Assembly (NCBI GenBank): GCA_945883495.1
Contig: CAMCXS010000008.1
Span: 62,001-126,000 of the forward strand
Direction of reading: 5' to 3'
Source: Akkermansia muciniphila
Lineage (GTDB): Bacteria; Verrucomicrobiota; Verrucomicrobiia; Verrucomicrobiales; DEV007
DNA: 64,000 nt
Part shown: positions 1 to 15,000 of the stretch, piece after piece
Layout: each line of letters starts with the position of its first letter
Numbering within the stretch: the first letter of the stretch is position 1
Notes under the pieces: generated by a model
Told to the model about the DNA's origin: nothing
What the model saw: the letters and a program-made list of their open reading frames with translations, nothing else
Database searches by the model: none
Translations under genes and position numbers: made by a program

Positions 1-3000
1 CCGCCGGAGATGGTAGCCGGCGCGGCAGGCACGCCTCCGTTCAATACCCGGACCGCAATCCGGCCGTTTCCGCTCACGGTGTTATCGATGCGCAGGGTGC
101 CACCTCCCAGTGTGACGTCGCCGCTGCCGTTTGGACCGACCTCAAGCCCAAGGGCATCGTGGTTATTCCCCGAACCGACCCGGCCGGTGATCGATTCGTT
201 GAAGCCATTCAGATCGAAGACCCCCGTCGAGATGACCCGGACGCGCATGCCACCCGTGATCTGATCTCTGGCCAGCAACTTCAGTCTGACGGAGTTGTCC
301 ACGCCGTAGAAATTACCGATGAAGAGCTCCGTGTTGTCCCCAAGCGCCACGGCGTTGACCCCAGCGGTCTTGTTCAACTCGACGGTGCCCTGCCAAATGA
401 CCGTGGTCTGACCGAAGGTATTAGCAGCCGTGCCGCCAAGCTCGAGCGTCCCGTCACCGAACTTATTGAAGGACTGATTGCTCACCACTCCGTTGAGGAT
501 CAGTTCAGAACCCGCCGCGACCTGGATTCCGGTGCGGTTCGAGTTCAAAATGACGTGGCCGACCCAGGTGTTGGTTCCCGAGAGGCTACGGAGAGGCACA
601 ACTCCAAATGATCCCTCGCCATTGCCGCTGAGCGCCAGGGTTTCGTTCGTGATCGTCACCGAATTGGTGAGCTCCACCGCGGCGCCCACCGTGACGTTGA
701 CGCCCGCGCTGGATCCACCGCGAATCGTGGACATGGCCGGAGTGGTGGCGCCACCCGCGTTGACCAGCGCCGTCGTCATCTGCGCGTGGTCGAACTGCCC
801 CATCGTGTTCTGGAACGTGATATCGAAGATCAGATTGCTCACCGCCGAGACCGACACATTACCCGCCCCGATCCCCGGCAACGCGCTGAGCTTCGCGAGG
901 ATGTCAGCCGCCGTGGCGGACGGAGTGGCGCTGTAGGTGATCGCCGCCGTGGTGAACCCACCGAAGCTGAGCGTGAAGGTGGTGCTGGCATCGGTCGGAT
1001 TGCCTCCGATCGCGACGCGCTGAATCTCATTGGTGAGCGAGGTCGCTTCGGCCCCGAAAGCGGAATTCTTCGCCGCGCGGAAGATCCCCTCGTTGACGCG
1101 GGTGACGGCGCCAAAGGTATTCACCCCGGATCCAGACATCACCAGGGTTCCGGTTCCGTGCTTGCCGAACGTTCCGATGTTACCCGGAAGGATGTCCACC
1201 ACGCCCAGGCCAGAGGCACCGGCCGCGTTCAACGAAGTGACACCGACCAAGGGTTGATTGAACCCTCCCAAGGCACCTTGGAAGGCAATGCTGAAGAGCG
1301 CGGGCAGCCCGCCTTCCCCAGCCAGGGTGGCCGCCGTGACCACCACGTTGCCCGTGCCCACGGTCGAAAGCGCCTCAAGCGCCGTCTGGATCGCGCTGGC
1401 CATGGCCACGGGATCACTGCTCCAGGTGAGTGTCGACGTAGTCTGTCCGTTGAAGGTAAGATTGAAGGTCGTCGAACCACTGGTGGGCAGACCGCCAACC
1501 GACAGACGTTGCACTTCATTGACCCCGGTCATGCCGGTGACGGCACTGGAGATATCCAGATCCGACGCCGCCCCGACGAAGACATGTCCATCGGCGCCGG
1601 AAAGATTGAGGGTGGCCACGGAGATCGCGTTCCCGCTTCCTTTGCTCGCCACGAGCCCGCTGCCCAAGGTGAGGCTACCAGCCCCGCTGACGACAATGCT
1701 TCCATCCGCCAGCAAGAGCGCATTTGCGGTGATCGCGCCGGGGACGGCTTCGCTGCTGGTCAGCCTGACGTTGGACGTCGCGGTGGCGCCCGATAGCGCG
1801 GTGGCAAAAGTGCCAGAACCGGCCAAGGAAGCCGTGGTCGCGTTGTACACATCAAGATACCCGAAGAACTGCGATGGCGCGTCGGTCCCGGCGGGAACGT
1901 AGTGGGTCGCGAAGTTCAGACCACCGATCTCGTTGTCAATTACCACGAAATTGACGATGCCGTTGCTGCGGGACGGAGCCACCGTGAAGGTGAACTGGTT
2001 GCCCGTCGTCGTTCCAATGTCCGTTCCGCGGCCGACGAAGCGAACGAACTCCCCAGCCAGCGAAGTGCCACGGTCCAAGGAATCGATCCGCCATTCCGCG
2101 AATGATCCGGGCGCCACCATGGAGTGGATGGCGGAACTCGTGTTGTCGCTAAGCGTAACCACGCCAACGGCCTCGAACGACTCCTCGCCCGCCTTGGAAC
2201 GGAAGGTCATCGTGCCGCCAGACAGAACAATGGAAGCGGCATCATGAACCCGGTTGGTCAGATTGGCGCCCGTGTTGTTGTCCACCACAAACTCACCGCC
2301 AACGTTGACCGTGATGGATGAGGTGTTCAACAGTCGGCCGTCGCCACGGACGATAATCGCGCCACCGTTGCTGTTGATGGTCGTGGCACCGCTGTAGACG
2401 GTGTTGCCGGAGAACACCATCGTGCCGAAGCCTCCCTTGGTTAGGTTGGTCGCTCCGTTCGTCTCGCCAATGCCACCCGAGAATTCAACGATCCCCGCGA
2501 TGCTGGTGTTCAAGGTCGTCGTCCCAGTCGCCAAGTTGACCGGACCCGAGAACGTCAAATCGTTCCCTCCATTGCCAACCGAGTTGCCGCCGAGCAGGTT
2601 GATGGTGCCCCCTCCGAAGAAGAAGGTGTTCCCCACGCTCCGGGAGCCCCCGTGAGCCAAGAGGTGACTACTCGAGTTCGTCACGGCTGGCAGGAAGACG
2701 CGGCTGGTGCCGAACGCGGTGTCCCGGCCAATCACGAATCCACCGGCTTCGAGGAAGCTATCGCCCGAATACGTGCTATCGCCAGAGAGGAGCACAAAAC
2801 CCGTCCCCGTCTTGCGCAGGCCACCCGTGCCACTGATATCGGCCGTGATGATCAGCTCCACGGGAAGTTCGCTCCGATCCCCGATATCGACGGTCCGGAC
2901 CACGTCGCCCAGGAAGAGTTTGCCCTCCACGATGGCGGGCGTGTACGGAGTCCAGATAGCCGCTCCGTTGTTCGGGCTGGCGGCGATGTTGCCATTGAGG

Positions 3001-6000
3001 GTCAAGGTTCCCACCCCAGTGGTCACGCGAGCCGCGGCCTGAAGCGTCAAAGCGGTCTGAGCCACGGCGTTCCCGATGGCTTCGTCCTGACCGTTCAAAT
3101 CCATCCACCCCGTGACCGTCACCGTCACCGGAGCGCTCGCGTTCGGCAACTGGTGCGGTTGCAGCCAGCGAACGATGTCCGATGCCGCAAACCCGCTGTT
3201 GACGTTGGCGTCACCGATCGTGAGGGGGCCTTGCATGGCCAAAACTCCTCCAGTTCCTGTCCCTTTGTTCAGCAGGAGCGTTCCTTCATTGACGGTGGTC
3301 GTTCCGGTATAGGTATTGGCGGTCGCACCGCCGAATTCCAAGGTACCAAGCCCGGTTTTCGTCACGCCGACCGATTGCAGCCCGGTTCCATCGACGATCG
3401 CGGCAGTCACGGTCAAGTCAGAGCCCACGGCCCCATCGTTGACCAAGAACGTGCGAGCGCTCGCCGTCGTGCTCGTGCCGTAGACTTGGAGCGCCAGCGT
3501 GCCGCCGGTGATCGTGGACCCAGCGGGATTGTTGCGGCCGATGGTCCAGACCGACGTGTTCACGTTGGTTGTCAGGGTTCCACCGGTGCCAATGTTGACA
3601 TCGCCAGCGCCTTGCGGCCCAACGATGAGCTCAAAGTTCGCTCCAAGCACCTCGCTGTTCCCATTGAGGTCAAACAAGCCAGATGAGTGCACGCGCACTC
3701 CGCGGTCGTCGCGCATCTGATCCGAGGAGCCCAACCGCAAGGTAGCTGCCGGAGCACCGGCCCGATCGGTTCCTACTTGCACGAAGTTGAGCACCGCGTT
3801 CAAGCCCGCTTCCTTGTTCAGCAACAACGTCCCTTCCAGAATGCGGGTAGTGGCATCGTGCGTATTCGAGCCGATCCCGCTAAGTTCCAAGGTGCCGCCT
3901 CCTTGTTTGATCATCTCGGCGTTTCCGCTGATGACACCTGAGAGATTCAGCGAGCTTCCCGTCTCCACCGTGTAGAATACCGTGGCCGACGTTGGCGCGG
4001 GGAAGCCGCCCAACGCGTTCAAAAGGTTCGTGTTTACGCCCGCCTGCGCGATGTTGCCGGCAAAGGAGTTGTTTCCAGAAACGTTGCGGATGGCGCCCAA
4101 ATCGTTGAATCCGTTTCCTTCCACCGCCAGGTTCTCGGGGCCGATCTGGATATCACCCCAGCTGGTTGCTTCGAGCTCCAGGGTCGCCCCCGCCCGGATA
4201 AAGGTGGGCGTGCCGCCTGAGATGCCGATGTTGCTGCTGCCAAGACCTGTTGACCGCTGAATGTTGAGAATCCCTTCATTGATCATGGCGTAGCCCGAGA
4301 AGAGATTGTCGCCGCTCAGGACCAGCTTCCCAGTACCGGTCTTGGAAAGGGCGGAGGCAGCGCCGATGACGGTGCTGCTGATCACGGCTTCATCTCCGTC
4401 CGCGACCGTGAGGTAAGAGCGCGCTCCCAAGCTGAGGGTGGCAACGTCGATGGAAGAACCGTCACCCAGGACGATCCCGCCAGCCTCCACGGTGAGGACG
4501 AAGCCGTCCCCTTGAAGGATCGCTCCATCTTCGAGAATTAACGAGTTGATGGTCCGTGCGGTCGTCAAGACGTGCGTGCCTGCGGAGAGACGGACGTTGC
4601 TCTGAGGACCGGCCTGATTGATGTCCGTGACATAATCGGTCGCCGAGAGGGCGGTAATGGCCGCGCCTTCACTCACGCTGCTGTAGGTGCCGTAGCCAAA
4701 CTGGCCAGTGGTGCCTCTGACCGTAATCCGAGGCAGAATGCCGTCATTCACCGCTTCACCCGCAAGCGTCTCGGCAAACGTCAAGCGGTTGGCTCCGCTG
4801 CTGCTGAGATCGTTCCCCAAGGTGGTTACCGCCAAATCGGCGTTGCCCTCGAACCGGCCTCGTTGCACCAAGAGGTGCGCATTGCCGTTGGAGCTATCCA
4901 AAACGAGCCCGGACGACAGATCATTCGATAGGACCACGGCAGCCAGCGTCTCCGTGGTGCCCCCAGTGCCCGCGACGAAGTGCAGATTGCCCCCCTCGAG
5001 CTGGACCAACGTCCGATCATTGATCCGGTTGGCGATATTGGCGCTGCCGCTGTTGTCCAGCATGAGGACGGCGGAGTCCCGCACGATCACCGTGTGCGAA
5101 TTGAGCAAGGTTCCGTTGTCCCGGAGTTCCAACCGCCCGCCATCGTCGGCCACCGTGGTCGTGCCGCTATAGGTGTTCGCCGCCGTAAGGATGAGGGTTC
5201 CACGCCCTGATTTGGTGAACGACCGGTTCCCAAAGATGCCTTCTTCAATGATCCCGTTGATGGTCACGGCCTGGGCCGCGTCCATCACCAAGAAGGTCCG
5301 ATCGCCACTGAGCATAACGTTCCCGTTGAAGGTCAGGTTGTCTCCAATCGTCGCCACGTTGCCGTCGAGCACGACGGTGTTCGTGATCGTCTTGGCTCCA
5401 CCGATGGCCTTGAGGACGTTGCCGCTGTTTTGCAAGGAAAGCTGACCGTTGCCAAGCGCATTGCCATGGGCAATCTCAAGTATCCCACCGCCGCTCATCA
5501 CATACTGGCTGGCCAACCCGCTATTGTCACCGCTGAGCCGGAGCGTGCCGGTACCCGCATGGTTCAAGCTGACAGCGCCGGCCCCAACGATGTTGGCGGA
5601 AATGTGAAGATCCGTCGCCGCGTTCGGCAACTGTGTATCGCCCACCGAGATCGTCTTCGCTAGGCCGGCTCCAGCCCCCGAGAAAACGGTGCCGAGGTTC
5701 AGCGTCCCACCAGAAATGGTCGCCGCCGGAGTGACTTCGCTTGAGCCTTGAATGCCCGTTACGGTGATGGACGCGCCGCCCAAGGTCAGGACGCCCCCTC
5801 CGAGCACGATGTCACCGCTATCGGTCACCCCCGTGTTGAGGACGACGTTCCCCGCCGTCTGACTGAAGCTGTTCAGGTTGAGTTCACCCGTGCTGCGAAC
5901 CGTAACCGTGTTCAAGCCGGAGCCAAAGGTGTTGAAAGCGCGGAACTGATCGTTGGCCAAGAGTTTCACCGTGGCGGAGCCGCTGCTCTCCACATCCGTG

Positions 6001-9000
6001 CCGACGAAGAGACTGCCCTGGAAGGCGGCGGCGCCACCGGCCATTCCCAGCTCCAAGGCGCCCGTCAATACCCGGACTTCCCCGAAGATCTGATTGTCCT
6101 GCGTCCCTGCCAAGCGAAGCGTCCCTTCGCCTGCCTTGATCAGGCGTTCGACACGACTCAACCCCTGCGCCACGACGCCTTCAAAGATGAGCGTGCTGCC
6201 GGAGTTCACGCCGACCACGACGTTGGTGTTCGCCATATCGATGTTGCCGACCCATCGATTCGTGCCGCTCAAGCTGCGCAACGAGCCGAGCGTGCTGCCG
6301 TCCGCGCCTTCACCAAAGCCGATGCCACCTTCGCGAAGAGCCAGGTGATTGGAAAGCGTAACGTTGTTCGTCAGATGAAGCGAAGCCCCTTGCTGAACTT
6401 GGACGTTGCCAGTCGTGGCATTTCCCAATGCATTGCTGTGGGAGACCACGACGACCCCTTGGCGGATATCGGTAATGCCCTCGTAGGTGTTGGCGCTGCT
6501 GAGAGCGAGACTGCCGCTACCCAGTTTATTCAGACCTCCCGATCCGTCGATGGTTCCGGACAGATTGGTCGTCCCCGCGCCGTCAAACGTGATGGCGGAG
6601 GTTCCCAAGATGTTGGTAGCACCGACCAAATTGCCCGTGTGGATGGCCCCGGTGAGATTGAGCACGGCGCCCGCGTTCGCGTTCATGAACGTCATCGCGT
6701 TCACCAGCGTGACCTCCAAGGAAACCGTATTCACCCCGCTGATATGATTGGACGTCAGTCCACCGGAGAGACGCACCGCATTCCCCGCGAGCGTTATGCC
6801 CGCGCCATTCATGATGATGGTGTTGAACCGCGTGCCCGCCGCGAAGTCGTTCACCGTGCTCGCGCCTGCGGTGAACAGCAGATCGTTGCCCTCCACGGGT
6901 GCGACATCGCCCACCCAGTTGGCCGCATCGGACCAGCTCTCGCCGTCGCCCCCGCCATCCCAAGTCAGCGTGAGGGTGTTGGTATTTGCGGTCGCGGGAG
7001 CCGAAACCGGAGTGTAGGTGCTGCTACCGCTCCCCAAGCCTGCGGGAACTTCCACTGGGGACACCGGGGTGAGGACGACGTCATTGCCATCGCCTCCCAC
7101 ATAGCTGATCGTGAAGGCAACGCCATTGACCGTGACCGTGGCGCCCTCAGCATAGCCAGTGAAGGTACCGCTCACGGCGTCAAGGGTGCCGTCGTTATCG
7201 ATCAACGTTACCGGACCGTATGGGGAGGTGACCGAGCCCGTCAAATTCAAGCTCGCCCCACTCAAATCGACGGTTCCATTGACCAGGAGACGGTCAAATT
7301 GGCCGGCCAGCGTGCCGTTGATTTGGCCATTGAACTCACCATCGAGTATGAGATTGCCCACGCTCAATGTGCCCACGCCTGACACTCCCGGGCGGATGAC
7401 CGCCGCGCTGTCCAGAGTAAATGATCCAGTGCTCCGGCCAGATCCGGAAAGAATCGTTCCCGCCTCCATGGTCACGGCTCCGGTGCCGGTGGCGGAGCCG
7501 CTACCATTGGTCAGAGACAGTTCGCCTTGATTGACCACCGTGCCGCCGGTGTAGGTGCTACTTCCACCGATGGTGAGCACGCCCGTGCCATTCTTCAAGA
7601 GAGCCTCCTGCTCCACCGCGATGCTCCACAGACCCGCCTGGGCACCGGCAGATGGGTTCACGCTCACGAACGAACCCGCAGAAGGCGCGCGGAACTGGAA
7701 GTCCGGGAACGCACCTCCTGACCCCGTATCACTCATCGCGATCACCATCCGGTAGGTTTTGCCCGCTTCCAGACCCGGGGTGGCGAACGGTCCGAACGAT
7801 CCAACGTTGCCCCGCACGCCAATCAGCTCGGAGAGTTCGAAGCTTCCGTTCTGGTTCAAATCAATCCAAATCGAAGCCAAATCGTCAATGGCCCCATTCG
7901 TCTGGAACTGCCAGGTGCCACTTTCACTTGGCGTGAAGGAGGTGATCCACACGGCACTGAAGGTACTCGCCAATCCGTTGATATCGGTCTCCGCCGCCGT
8001 GTTGAAGACGGTGTCGCTGGGGTAACTCAGCGGCCCAGAAAGCACGTTGCGAATCTGGAATGGAGAGGCCAGCGCATCCGCGATGTTGTTGGACACACTG
8101 CCCACCGTCAGATCGTGGAATCGCTGTTCGAATCCATTAATCGCGCCGGTAGCCACCGTGCTTCCTTTAATTCCGCCAGCGATCGTGAGGTTCCCTGCCC
8201 CATCGACCTCTGCCTGGACATCGCGAAGAGTCAGAGTGCCCCCGACCGTAAACGATCCGCTGTGGCTCTTCAGCAGCACGCTGACATCCCGCAAACCTTC
8301 GTAGCCGAAGATATTCCCGGCAAAGGAGTTGTTGCCGAAGCTCTGGATCGCACCTTCGCCATTTTGGCCACGACCCACCACCGTGATGATTTCTCCGGCG
8401 GTGTAATTCACCCCACCCGGGAAGATCAAGGAAGCCCCCTCGGACACCAAGGTGCCTCGGTCCGTGGTGCCCAAGGCGCCGTTGGCACCGACAATCAGCT
8501 TACCTGCCACCACCGCAGTCACGCCGGTGTAATTGTTCCCCGGGCTGGATAGAAGCAGGGCGCCGTTGCTCGACTTGGTAATGCCTCCCGAGGTGACGGA
8601 TGCCTGGACGTCCAGCTCATATTGCATACCGCCAGAACGCCGCACGTCGAAGGTGCGCTCCCCAGCTCCCAAGTTAAGCGTCCCCTGAATCTGGGCGGCG
8701 GGAGAACTCGCGTTCGTACCAGAGAGCACGACCACGCCAATCGTATTGTTCAGAGCGTAGGCGGCCCCGCCCGTGCGCAGAATGCCACTGGCGGTCGGTC
8801 CAGCGGTCAGTGTAAGCGTGCTGTTCACGGTATCGTTGACACCGTTGAGATCGAGCAAACCTGTGCTGTTGATCAGCACGGCGACATCGGAGATCTGGTT
8901 GGTGCCAGCCGTCGGCGCGTAGCGAACGACATCCGAACCGGAGCTTCCTTGGTTGTCACCCACGGTGAGACTGCCCCGCACCGCGATCGCGCCTCCCTGC

Positions 9001-12000
9001 TTGTTGAGAACCAGCGTTCCTTCATTGACGAAGGTCGTGCCACCATAGGCGTTGGAAGTCGATCCACCAAACTCCAGGGTGCCGATCCCCGTCTTGATGA
9101 GGTTGTGGTTGGCGACCTGTTGGAAAATGGTTCCGTTGACGGTCAGTTTTCCGGTTTCAACTCCCATGGAGAGGTTGGCGCCAGATGTAGCTCCAGCTAG
9201 GACCACGGAGCCAGCCCACGTGTTCTCACCACTGACGCTGCGCAGCGCTCCGGTTCCCGTGATTCCGGTCACCAAGGGAGAAATGGCTCCATTGACGAAG
9301 CCAGTTCCGTTCAAGAACACGGTCTCGTTGCTCACGGTAACATCTCCGGCGAGTTCCAGCGAAGCACCGCTGCTCACCGTCGTCCCGCCCGCGCCCTGGG
9401 TGGTGGTGCCGAAGACGATCGTCGTTGTGGTGGAGGTCAATTGCTCGACGTTCGCGTTCGCCAAGGCGCCTTGGAACGTGACCGTGAAGGGCCCGCCCAC
9501 CGCGCCGGTGACCGACACGTTGCCAACGCCGACCACGGCCTCAAGCGCCGCCTGCACCGCGGCTCCGTCCGCCGTGCTTCCGGTGATGTTCCCGGTGGCG
9601 ATCCCGCCAAAGCTTAGGGTGAACGTCCCGGTCGGGATCGTCGCGATGGTCTGCACTTCATTGGTGCCCGCGCCCGTTCCGAGCGCAGCGTTGCTCGCCG
9701 CGCGCACCACACCGGCGGTAACGCTCGTCGCGCCGCTGTAGACGTTGTTTCCACTCAGCGTCAGGCGTCCTGGCCCCTGCTTGGTCAGGTTCGCGGTGCC
9801 GCCACCGTTGGCGATGCTAGCGCTGATCGTGAGATCGCTCTCCGCCACGCCATCGTTCACCGTGAAGGTCCGGGTTCCCGCCGTGGGAACCAACTCCAAG
9901 GTCCCGCCACCCGTGATGCTCGCGCCGACCGAAGTTCCGTCGCCACCCGAACGATGCGTCACCGTCACCTCGCCGTTCAGTCGCAAGCTCGATAAAGCAG
10001 CCAAATCGATGTTGGCACTGCCATCGCTGCTGTTCCCGGCCACCATGGTGGCCAACGTCGCCAATTCGGAAACTCCCGTTCCGAGAAGCAACTGACCGCT
10101 CGGGTTGATGGTGATGGTCCGCGTGTCCGCAATTTGGTTGCTGGCCAAGACCACCAAACGGTCGGCATTGGCGCCGCCCACACCGTCCCCAATGATCACG
10201 TTGCCATCGATCGCATTGACGCCAGCGGTCTTATTCAGCTCCAGCGCGCCGTTAAGAATGTAATAGCCCCCAGTGATGTTGTTGGCCGTGCCTCCGCTGG
10301 TGCGAAGAGTTCCGGCCCCGGTCTTGTAAACGGCCCGCCCCACGACCGAGGTCGGAGTGGCGTTATTCTGATAACCCGTCAAACCGCCATTCAAATCGAG
10401 TCTGCCCGCATCGGATCCGAAAGTGAATGAAGTGGTCTGGTTATTGTTGGCAACGTTCCGCAGCCGGATTTCACCGGTCGGGCTGACAATGCTGTTGGTG
10501 CCGCCCAAGTTCCGGAGCGTGCCCGTATGCACCATCTCGCCGGAGGAACGGTTGAGGAAGCCGCGAGTCCCCATGACGACCGTGGAGTTGACGTCCACCG
10601 CCATGATGTCCAGGACCTTCCCCGTGACGTTGACGCTGCCGTTCAGAGTGGTTCCATCCACTTCCAGCACCGCCCCCAGATCTCCACGAATCATCACGGC
10701 CGCCGTTTCCGCAGAGGATCCCAAGGCGCTGCTGTTAGCGATCCGCAGAATCCCGCCCTCGATCCGTATCCCATCGCTGTCATCGAAGTCAGCCGCCGCC
10801 GTATAGTTGCGTACGTCAAAGGTGTTGTTTCCGGACCACACCAAGGTCCCGATGCCCCGCTTGACGACCGTCAAAAGATTGCCACCACCGCTTACGACGC
10901 CAGACATCGTCACCAACGTCCGGTTGTCGGTCACGTCCAAGGCCACCAGCTGGGCGCTCGCCGAACCGATCAGAGTGACGCCTCCGGTCAGGCTCAGGTC
11001 GTCCGTGCCGCCAAAGTCCCGGCGACCGCCAAAGGTGACCGTGATGTTCGGGTTGATCGTCACATTGTTCGCCAGCGCGCGATCCCCGCCCGTCGCGAGC
11101 AATTGCGCATTGCCATCGATGTGGAGACGGGCGGCGCCAAGGGCTGTGCTGCTGCCCAGGGAAAGCGCACCGCCATTGAGACGCACCCCGGCCAAGCCCG
11201 CGGTCAGAGTAGATGGAGTGTAAGTGCCAGCTCCGCTACCCACAGTCGTCGTAATCTGGTTTGGGAGGTCAGCGCCGCTGAGATGACCAGCGAAGTTCAA
11301 GTTGAAGGTGTTGGTCGCCGCCACGGTGACCGTCACCCCACCGGAACCAATACCGGGAAGCGCCTGGAGGGCCGCCTGGATATTGGCAGCGGTCGCTGCG
11401 TTATCCGCGCCCACCGTAATCGTCCCGGTAGTCGATCCATTGAACGTGATCGAAAAGGTGCTGGTCGGCGTGGTGCTGGCCGTCACGATTCGTTGGACCT
11501 CGTTGACGTCCGCCGTGAAGGTGTTCGCGCTGTTGTTGAGCAACAGGAGACCTCCGCCCGCCTTAACCAGTTTCCCGTTGGAAATGGCGGCGTTGATCGT
11601 CAGGTCGTTCAATCCGTGGCCGTCATTCACCGTGAAGGTGCGGGTCCCGTTGTTCAGATTGAGGAAACCATTGATCACGGCCTCGCCTCCCGAGTTGTAG
11701 GTCAGGTTGCCGTTGAGCGTAAGGATTCCAGCTCCGGTTTTCACCTCGCCACCCGTCATCACGAGGGCATTGAAGGTGTCGTTCCGGCCCGCTAAATCCA
11801 ACGTGCTCAGACGGTTCACGGTGACCGTCACGCCGCCGATCTGATCGGTCCCGGCGGAGGTGTAGGTGGCGGTAGCGCCCGTGGCGAGGTTTCCGAGAAC
11901 CAAGTTCACGGGAAGAGCCACCGCCGTGCCGGTCTTGCTCAACAAAAGCGAGCCCTCCGTGACGGTGAGTGTACCGGCGGTGGTGGTGATGGTGTTGGCC

Positions 12001-15000
12001 CCGCTACCCGAAAACTCCAAGGTGCCGGCCCCAATCTTCGAGACTTGCAGGTTGTTTCCGAACGCAACCACTCCGCTCAGGTTGAGCGAGGAGCCGCCCA
12101 TCGTGTTCAGCACGGTATTCGTCGATCCGACGGTGACCGCTCCCGCCCAAGTGCTGCTGCCGCCCGAAGTGCGCAGCGCCCCAAAGCCGTTGTTCTCGAG
12201 CCCGGCGCCATTGAGCGTCAACGCCTCCGCGCCTAGGCTGAGTGCCCCGTTCAACTCAAGGGCCGCCATGGCGTGGACCACGGTGCCGCTTGTCGTCGCC
12301 CCAAGCGCTCCAGCATTCGTCAAACGCAACAACCCGTCCGCCACGGTGACCACCCCGCTCAACGTGGTGTTGTTTCCGCCCAAGACCAGGGCTCCGTTGC
12401 GTTCCTTCCGCAAAATTCCGCTTCCGCTGACGGCTCCGCTCAGGGTGAGCTGGCTGGCCGTTTCGATGAGGGCCAGGATCTCCGCCGTCCCAAAGCTCAA
12501 AGCATTTCCGATAGTGTTTTCACCGCCCGTGTTGATCACGAGACCGCCGCCGACCGTAAGAGCCGCCCCGGTGATGTCCACACCGCTTCCGGCGATCATG
12601 AGATTTCCAACCGTTTTCGGTGCAGCCAGAACCTCATCCAGGGTCAATTTCACGTTGTCCGTGGCGGTCGCCAGGGCCAATGAAGTCACATATCCCGCCG
12701 CGCCGATTCCGTTGGTTCCATCGTGCGTCACGAAGTCTAAGTCCGCGTTGGTCGCCTGATCCAAGGTAGCCCAGGTCAGCGTGTTGTTGCTATTCACGCC
12801 GGCTACCGTTCCAGAGAATCGCACCCGGTTTGAGGTGCCGCCCAAGTCGGCTGCGACGCCCGCGCCTTGCCCGACGAACTGCACCGTGGCCCCAGCCGTG
12901 CGCGCCAGGTTACCAGCAGCCAACTCCACATTCTGGCCGTTCCACACCGATCGAATCACCGATGACCCACCCCCAACCGTTGCGGCCGGGACGTCGATGG
13001 TGATGTTCCCAACCGTTTCAGCGAACGCGAAATCGGCACTCCCAACATGGACCAACTCCCCACCGGCGAGGGTGATGGTGGCGGTGTTGCCAATGCGCCC
13101 CTCGGCGTCAACCGGCAGCCCGGCGCTGTTGTCCAGGATAAGAGAAGCGCCCACGCCCACGGTGATGGTGCCCGATTGCGCGATGTCACCATCTCCGCGC
13201 AAGATCAATGCCCCGCCAAGTCGAGTGACGCCGTCCACGAAGGCACCGGCATTGACGGTGGTGGTCCCGGAGTAGGTGTTGTTCGCGGTCAACACCAGGT
13301 TGCCGAAGCCAGCTTTCGTCAGGTTGTTGCCAGCGCCGCTGATCACGGCCGAAATAATCAAGTCATCCCCGCTGCCTGGCACGATGGAGTCGTTCACCGT
13401 GAAGATCCGGGGCCCGCCCAAGGCCAAGGTTCCGTTTCCGCTGATGGTGGCCGCCGGGGAAGTGGTGCTCGTATGACCGAGGTTGTTGACCGTCACTTCG
13501 CCGCCCAGGGTCAGCGTTCCACTGCCGATCTGGATCGCGCCAGATCCGGTCGCGATCCTCTGCAAAGTCACGCCGCCGATGGCATCGCTGAAGCCATTCA
13601 GGTTGGCCACGCCCGCCGGATTCACCGTCAGGGTAGCGACTGGAAGCTGATCGGCAGCCAGCCAGAGCAACCGGGGAACATTGGCCGCGCCCACGCCCGA
13701 GCCATCGCCCACGGTGACACCGCCGCCCGTGGCGTTTGCCCCAGGGGTCTTGTTGAGTTCGACCACGCCTTCACGAATGACCAGGTCACGGTTGAAGCTG
13801 TTTGAGGAGCTTCCGCCAAGCTCCAAGATCCCTTTGCCGACCTTGATAATCCCGTTGTTGTTCTGACGCGTGATCGGGGCGTTGATGATCAACTCCGCCC
13901 CGGCGGCAACGCCGATGGCCGCGTCTGTGTTATCGGTAAAGCCAATGATCGCGCTCTCCAGAGTCACGGTGCCGCTCTCCACCAAAATCGCGCCCCGGTT
14001 CACCTGAGAGCCCTGTGCGCTGCCGTTGAGGGTAATGACTTCGTTGAGAGTCAATCCGGCATCAATCAAGAGCGTTCCTCCGGCGTTGATCTGCGTTTGG
14101 CCAGATCCTGTCGTCGTATTGGCCACCGTCGCCCCAGTCGCCGTCATCGCTGCCACCGCGGCTCGCGCATATTCCCCTTGGAAGGTCACGGTGTAGGGGC
14201 CTGTTCCGGCGCCCCCGACCGACACATTGCCGACCCCCAAAATGGCTTCCAACGCGGACTGAACCACAGAGTTTGACGATGACAGGGGAATCGATGCCGT
14301 GGTCAACCCATTGAAGCTGAGCGTGAAGGCGGCCGTAGCGGTGACGGTTTGCACCGCATTGACCCCGCCAGTCCCCAACGCATTGGCGTTCGACACCTGA
14401 AGAATCCCCGCCGCAACCGTGGTGGTTCCGCTGAAGGAGTTGCTGTTCGTAAGCTGCAACGCACCGATGCCACCCTTGGTCAAGCTGCCATTCCCCGTGC
14501 CACCGTTTTGGATGGCCGCACTGACCACCGTTGTGGTGTCAAATGTCGAGTTGCTGAGGGTCAAGATCCGCCCGGTGTTGTCATTGCTCAGGTTGATCGT
14601 GTTGTTGATCGTGACCGTGTTGGCGCGATTCAGGTTGGCCGTCAGCGTCCTGTCTCCAGCGGCGTTGGTGATGACGCCGGAGAGCGTGAGGTCGACATCT
14701 CCCCGCAAGGTCAAGTTGGCGTTCAGCGTGATGTTGCGATCAAGCGTCGTCGCCGTGCCTCCGGGCAAGGCCGACAAGCTGCTAGTGCCGCTCACATTGA
14801 GCACCGTGGTCGAGCTTCCCAGGGCATTGCCGTTGGGCACGGCGATGATGCCAAGGTTCAGATCAATGGTGCCTCCCACGTAGGTGGAGCTGTTGTCCGC
14901 CGTGAGCGCGAGCAAGCCGTTGTTCGCGTTCGTAGGTCCGGTCTTGCGGATGCGTCCGCCAGCGGCGTTGCTGACGTTGGCGGAAACTTCGAACTCGGTG

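Larger units (their letters stand above)
1..6962 (-). repeat. megarepeat unit 2 (incomplete, runs off the left edge)
   Basis: This second copy starts at TLTWDGGGDG near 6962, immediately after the end of unit 1. It follows unit 1 landmark by landmark until about 1.5 kb. There the offset steps from about 15,723 to 16,074 bases because unit 2 carries one additional NEVQR-type module. The copies are clearly diverged at the protein level, so the duplication is not recent. If the unit is complete, the gene continues about 8.7 kb or more beyond the window. Confidence 0.8.

Noticed and set aside
5748-7382. 544-codon plus-strand open frame opposite the giant gene, and many similar ones (for example 786-1796, 10527-11795, 19698-20969)
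   Set aside because: The products are low-complexity and lack family motifs, and the minus strand carries the clear beta-strand repeat frame. They result from the biased codon use of the repeats.
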